DNA from: Actinomycetota bacterium | Lineage (GTDB): Bacteria > Actinomycetota > Thermoleophilia > UBA2241 | Assembly: GCA_003132645.1 (NCBI GenBank) | Contig: PKYM01000318.1 | Location: forward strand, 1 to 5,964 | DNA: 5,964 nt | Direction of reading: 5' to 3' | Part shown: positions 4,508-5,964 of the stretch, one piece after another | How positions within the stretch are numbered: the stretch's first letter is position 1 | Layout: each line of letters opens with the position of its first letter | Program-made: the position numbers and the translations under genes | Notes under the pieces: generated by a model | Databases searched by the model: none | What the model saw: the letters and a program-made list of their open reading frames with translations, nothing else | What the model was told of the DNA's origin: nothing

Positions 4508-5461
4508 ATGCAGCGACCCGTCATCGAACTCATCCACGCACGCTACTCGTGCCGCACCTATCGCGACGAGCCCATCGCCGCCGACGTGCGGCGCGAGCTC
4601 GCCGAGTTCGTCGCCAGCCACCCGGCCGGACCGTTCGGCTCGCAGGCGCGCTTTGCCGTGGTGGCCGCCGCACCCGACGACCCGCAGGCCCTGCGGCGAC
4701 TGGGCACCTACGGCTTCATCAAGGGCGCGACCGGGTTTCTGATCGGCGCCGTGCGGCGCGCGCCCAAGGACCTCGAGAACTACGGCTACCTCACAGAGCA
4801 GGCCGTGCTCTTCGCCACCGGGCTCGGGCTGGGAAGCTGCTGGCTCGGCGGCACCTTCACAAAAGGCACGTTCGCGGCGCGGCTCGGAGGGCTGCAGGCC
4901 GACGAGCTCGCGCCCGCCGTCGTGTCGCTCGGGTACGCCGGCGACGACGGCGCCGAGCGCATCCGGCTGCGCGAGACGGGCAGCCGCAGGCTGCCCGCCT
5001 CCTCCCTCTTCTTCGTCGATCGCCTCGGGGCGCCCCCCGTGACGGGCGAGCCTCTCACACCAGGCGAGGCTCGTGCGCACAACGCCGGCACACCGGGCGC
5101 AGCTCCCCTGCACGCGGACGCCCGCGCCCCGGGCGAGGCCGACAGCTTCGCCGCGGTCCTCGAAGGCGTACGCATGGCGCCGTCGGCCTCCAACAAGCAA
5201 CCGTGGCGGATCGTGCGGACCGGCGCCGATTGGCACTTCTACCTGCAGCGCACCAAGGGCTACGGCAAGGGCAGCCCGATCTTCAGGCTGTTGCGCCTGA
5301 CCGACCTGCAGCGCGTCGACCTGGGCATCGCCCTGTGCCACTTCGAGCTCGCCGCGCGCGAGGCGGGGCTGGCGGGCGAGTGGGCACTCGAGGAACCCGA
5401 CATCGGGGCGCTCGCGCCCGGCGTGGAGTACACGGCGACGTGGCGGGCCGGCCAGGTCTGA
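4508..5461 (+). CDS. TM1586-type putative nitroreductase (FMN flavoprotein)
   Basis: This 317-residue protein matches the double-module TM1586 nitroreductase family rather than the short NfsB type. The N-terminal module opens with VIELIHARYSCRTYRD (5-20), whose R12 and R16 are the expected FMN-phosphate contacts. Its core is YGFIKGATGFLIGAV (68-82) plus ENYGYLTEQ (90-98) and GLGLGSCWLGGTF (105-117). The second half has GVRMAPSASNKQPWR (220-234), the family's other cofactor signature, and a C-terminal helix DLGIALCHFELAAREAGL. Such proteins are predicted soluble NAD(P)H-dependent flavin reductases with largely unknown substrates. The linker at about 172-212 is longer than needed and rich in Pro, Gly, Ala and His with repeated PGEA/TPG words. 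The gene stands alone behind the dyad region. The family is confident, the substrate unknown. Confidence 0.88.
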   Translation: MQRPVIELIHARYSCRTYRDEPIAADVRRELAEFVASHPAGPFGSQARFAVVAAAPDDPQALRRLGTYGFIKGATGFLIGAVRRAPKDLENYGYLTEQAVLFATGLGLGSCWLGGTFTKGTFAARLGGLQADELAPAVVSLGYAGDDGAERIRLRETGSRRLPASSLFFVDRLGAPPVTGEPLTPGEARAHNAGTPGAAPLHADARAPGEADSFAAVLEGVRMAPSASNKQPWRIVRTGADWHFYLQRTKGYGKGSPIFRLLRLTDLQRVDLGIALCHFELAAREAGLAGEWALEEPDIGALAPGVEYTATWRAGQV

Positions 5462-5619
5462 CGGATGGGGGGCGGCTAGCTGAACGGCTGCGCCTGGCTG
5501 GTCGTGGCCCGCAAGGCGGCGACCGTCTCCCCCGCCGCGGCTCGCCAGGGTTTTCGGTTCTGACGCGCGGGCAGCTTTCGGGTGAAGCCCGACCCCTGAC
5601 GCGAAAGGGATGCCTTGAG
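5462..5619 (+). promoter_or_regulatory. Intergenic leader before the DUF5996 gene, with several small hairpins
   Basis: This region is 158 bases long. A GC stem GCGGCG/CGCCGC (5516-5521 with 5533-5538) has no T-run, so it is a poor terminator for the nitroreductase gene. Further on, TCGGG-TGAAG-CCCGA (5578-5592) competes with CGGGC/GCCCG (5568-5572 with 5587-5591). CCCT (5594-5597) can pair with AGGG (5606-5609) in the ribosome site. The word CTGACGCG occurs twice (5560-5567 and 5596-5603). No known riboswitch class is recognised. Confidence 0.4.
5604..5610 (+). promoter_or_regulatory. Ribosome binding site of the DUF5996 gene
   Basis: AAAGGGA ends nine bases before ATG at 5620. It is moderate in strength and could be masked by the upstream CCCCT. 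Confidence 0.55.
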
Positions 5620-5964
5620 ATGAGCGACCGTGAGCCCTGGCCGGCGATCACCTACGATGAGTGGGCGCCGACCAGAAAGACGCTCCACCTGTACGCGCAG
5701 ATGATCGGCAAGCTCAAGCTGGCGCTCCACCCGCCCTTGCCCGACTGGCTACACACGGGCCTGCTGCTCGATGCCCGCGGCTTTGCCACCGGCCCGCTGC
5801 CCTGCCGCGAGCGCATCGTGAGCGCCGGCATTGACGTGGTCGACGGCACCCTGCGGCTGCGCACGAGCGACGACGGCGCGGCTGAGATCGTGCTCACTGA
5901 TGGTCGCAGCGTGGCCGATGTCTGGGCCGACTTCCGGGCGACGCTGACCGCGCTCGGCGTGGAG
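5620..5964 (+). CDS. DUF5996 family protein, N-terminal part (runs off right edge)
   Basis: An open frame runs from ATG at 5620 to the window end without a stop, giving 115 residues. The sequence follows the DUF5996 opening: WPAITYDEW (7-15), then TLHLYAQMIGKLKLALHPPL (21-40), a W-x-H segment (43-45), LLLDARGFATGPLP (48-61) and the D-x-x-D-G-x-LRLRTSD strand pair (72-84). RSVADVWADFRATLTALGV (96-114) follows. Family proteins are soluble, about 300 residues long, and have no established function, so roughly the last two thirds are missing here. I see no signal peptide or membrane segment. The start follows a moderate ribosome site and a structured-looking leader. The family call rests on this recognisable N-terminus; no role can be inferred from the neighbours. 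Confidence 0.85.
   Translation, partial: MSDREPWPAITYDEWAPTRKTLHLYAQMIGKLKLALHPPLPDWLHTGLLLDARGFATGPLPCRERIVSAGIDVVDGTLRLRTSDDGAAEIVLTDGRSVADVWADFRATLTALGVE

Noticed and set aside
4415..5341. 308-codon minus-strand frame opposite the nitroreductase
   Set aside because: Antisense shadow; the plus strand has both FMN signatures of the TM1586 family.
5516..5538. GC hairpin after the nitroreductase as an intrinsic terminator
   Set aside because: Six-bp stem with an 11-base loop and no T-run directly after it.
5543..5555. 13-base identity to the CGCCAGGGTTTTC start of the common M13/lacZ-alpha primer site
   Set aside because: The match stops at 13 bases, and flanking sequence is unrelated to lacZ and continuous in composition with the locus, so vector carry-over is unlikely; probably chance.

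Overview
This is a high-GC bacterial chromosomal window (roughly 70% GC by eye) with dense, mostly non-overlapping genes. The mix points to an actinobacterial-type lineage (Actinomycetota in the broad sense, possibly an uncultured one): a TIGR03086/DinB-like protein, a DUF5996 protein, a TM1586-type nitroreductase, GTG and TTG starts, and strong GGAGG ribosome sites. The phylum is an inference from gene content and composition. There is no rRNA, tRNA, CRISPR array, transposase or phage gene. No gene-free stretch exceeds about 170 bases.

Layout. Bases 1-2505 hold a leftward two-gene operon. Its first gene is a 699-residue fusion of a LysA/ODC-type (fold type III) PLP decarboxylase with a complete C-terminal VOC (glyoxalase/epimerase fold) domain. 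A GNAT acetyltransferase follows, its start overlapping the fusion stop as ATGA, and it runs off the left edge. A 166-base divergent region separates this operon from a rightward TIGR03086/DinB-like gene (2672-3268). Next on the plus strand is a very acidic DUF4375/DMP19-family gene (3327-3767). It converges with a leftward gene (3827-4360) for a stand-alone receiver domain that keeps its phospho-Asp but has lost the other conserved active-site residues. A 147-base divergent region containing a perfect 7-bp inverted repeat leads into a TM1586-type nitroreductase (4508-5461). A 158-base gap then precedes the start of a DUF5996 gene (5620 onward), cut by the right edge.

How the genes may work together. 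The clearest functional unit is the decarboxylase-VOC fusion with its coupled GNAT. The decarboxylase keeps the PLP lysine, the EPGR motif and the catalytic Cys and Tyr. It lacks the acidic residue after the Cys that reads the substrate's distal group in DAP and ornithine decarboxylases. One reading is a small-molecule pathway in which an amine is made by decarboxylation and then acylated; this is inference. The other genes look like separate single-gene units: a probable metal-poor DinB scaffold, a DNA-mimic-like protein, a degenerate receiver and a flavoprotein. The dyad suggests that the receiver and nitroreductase genes share a control region.

A recurring oddity is in-frame tandem-repeat expansion within surface loops. 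It is seen as 18-bp units in the GNAT, 12-bp units in the VOC half and a 27-bp duplication in the decarboxylase half. All are multiples of three and preserve the reading frame.
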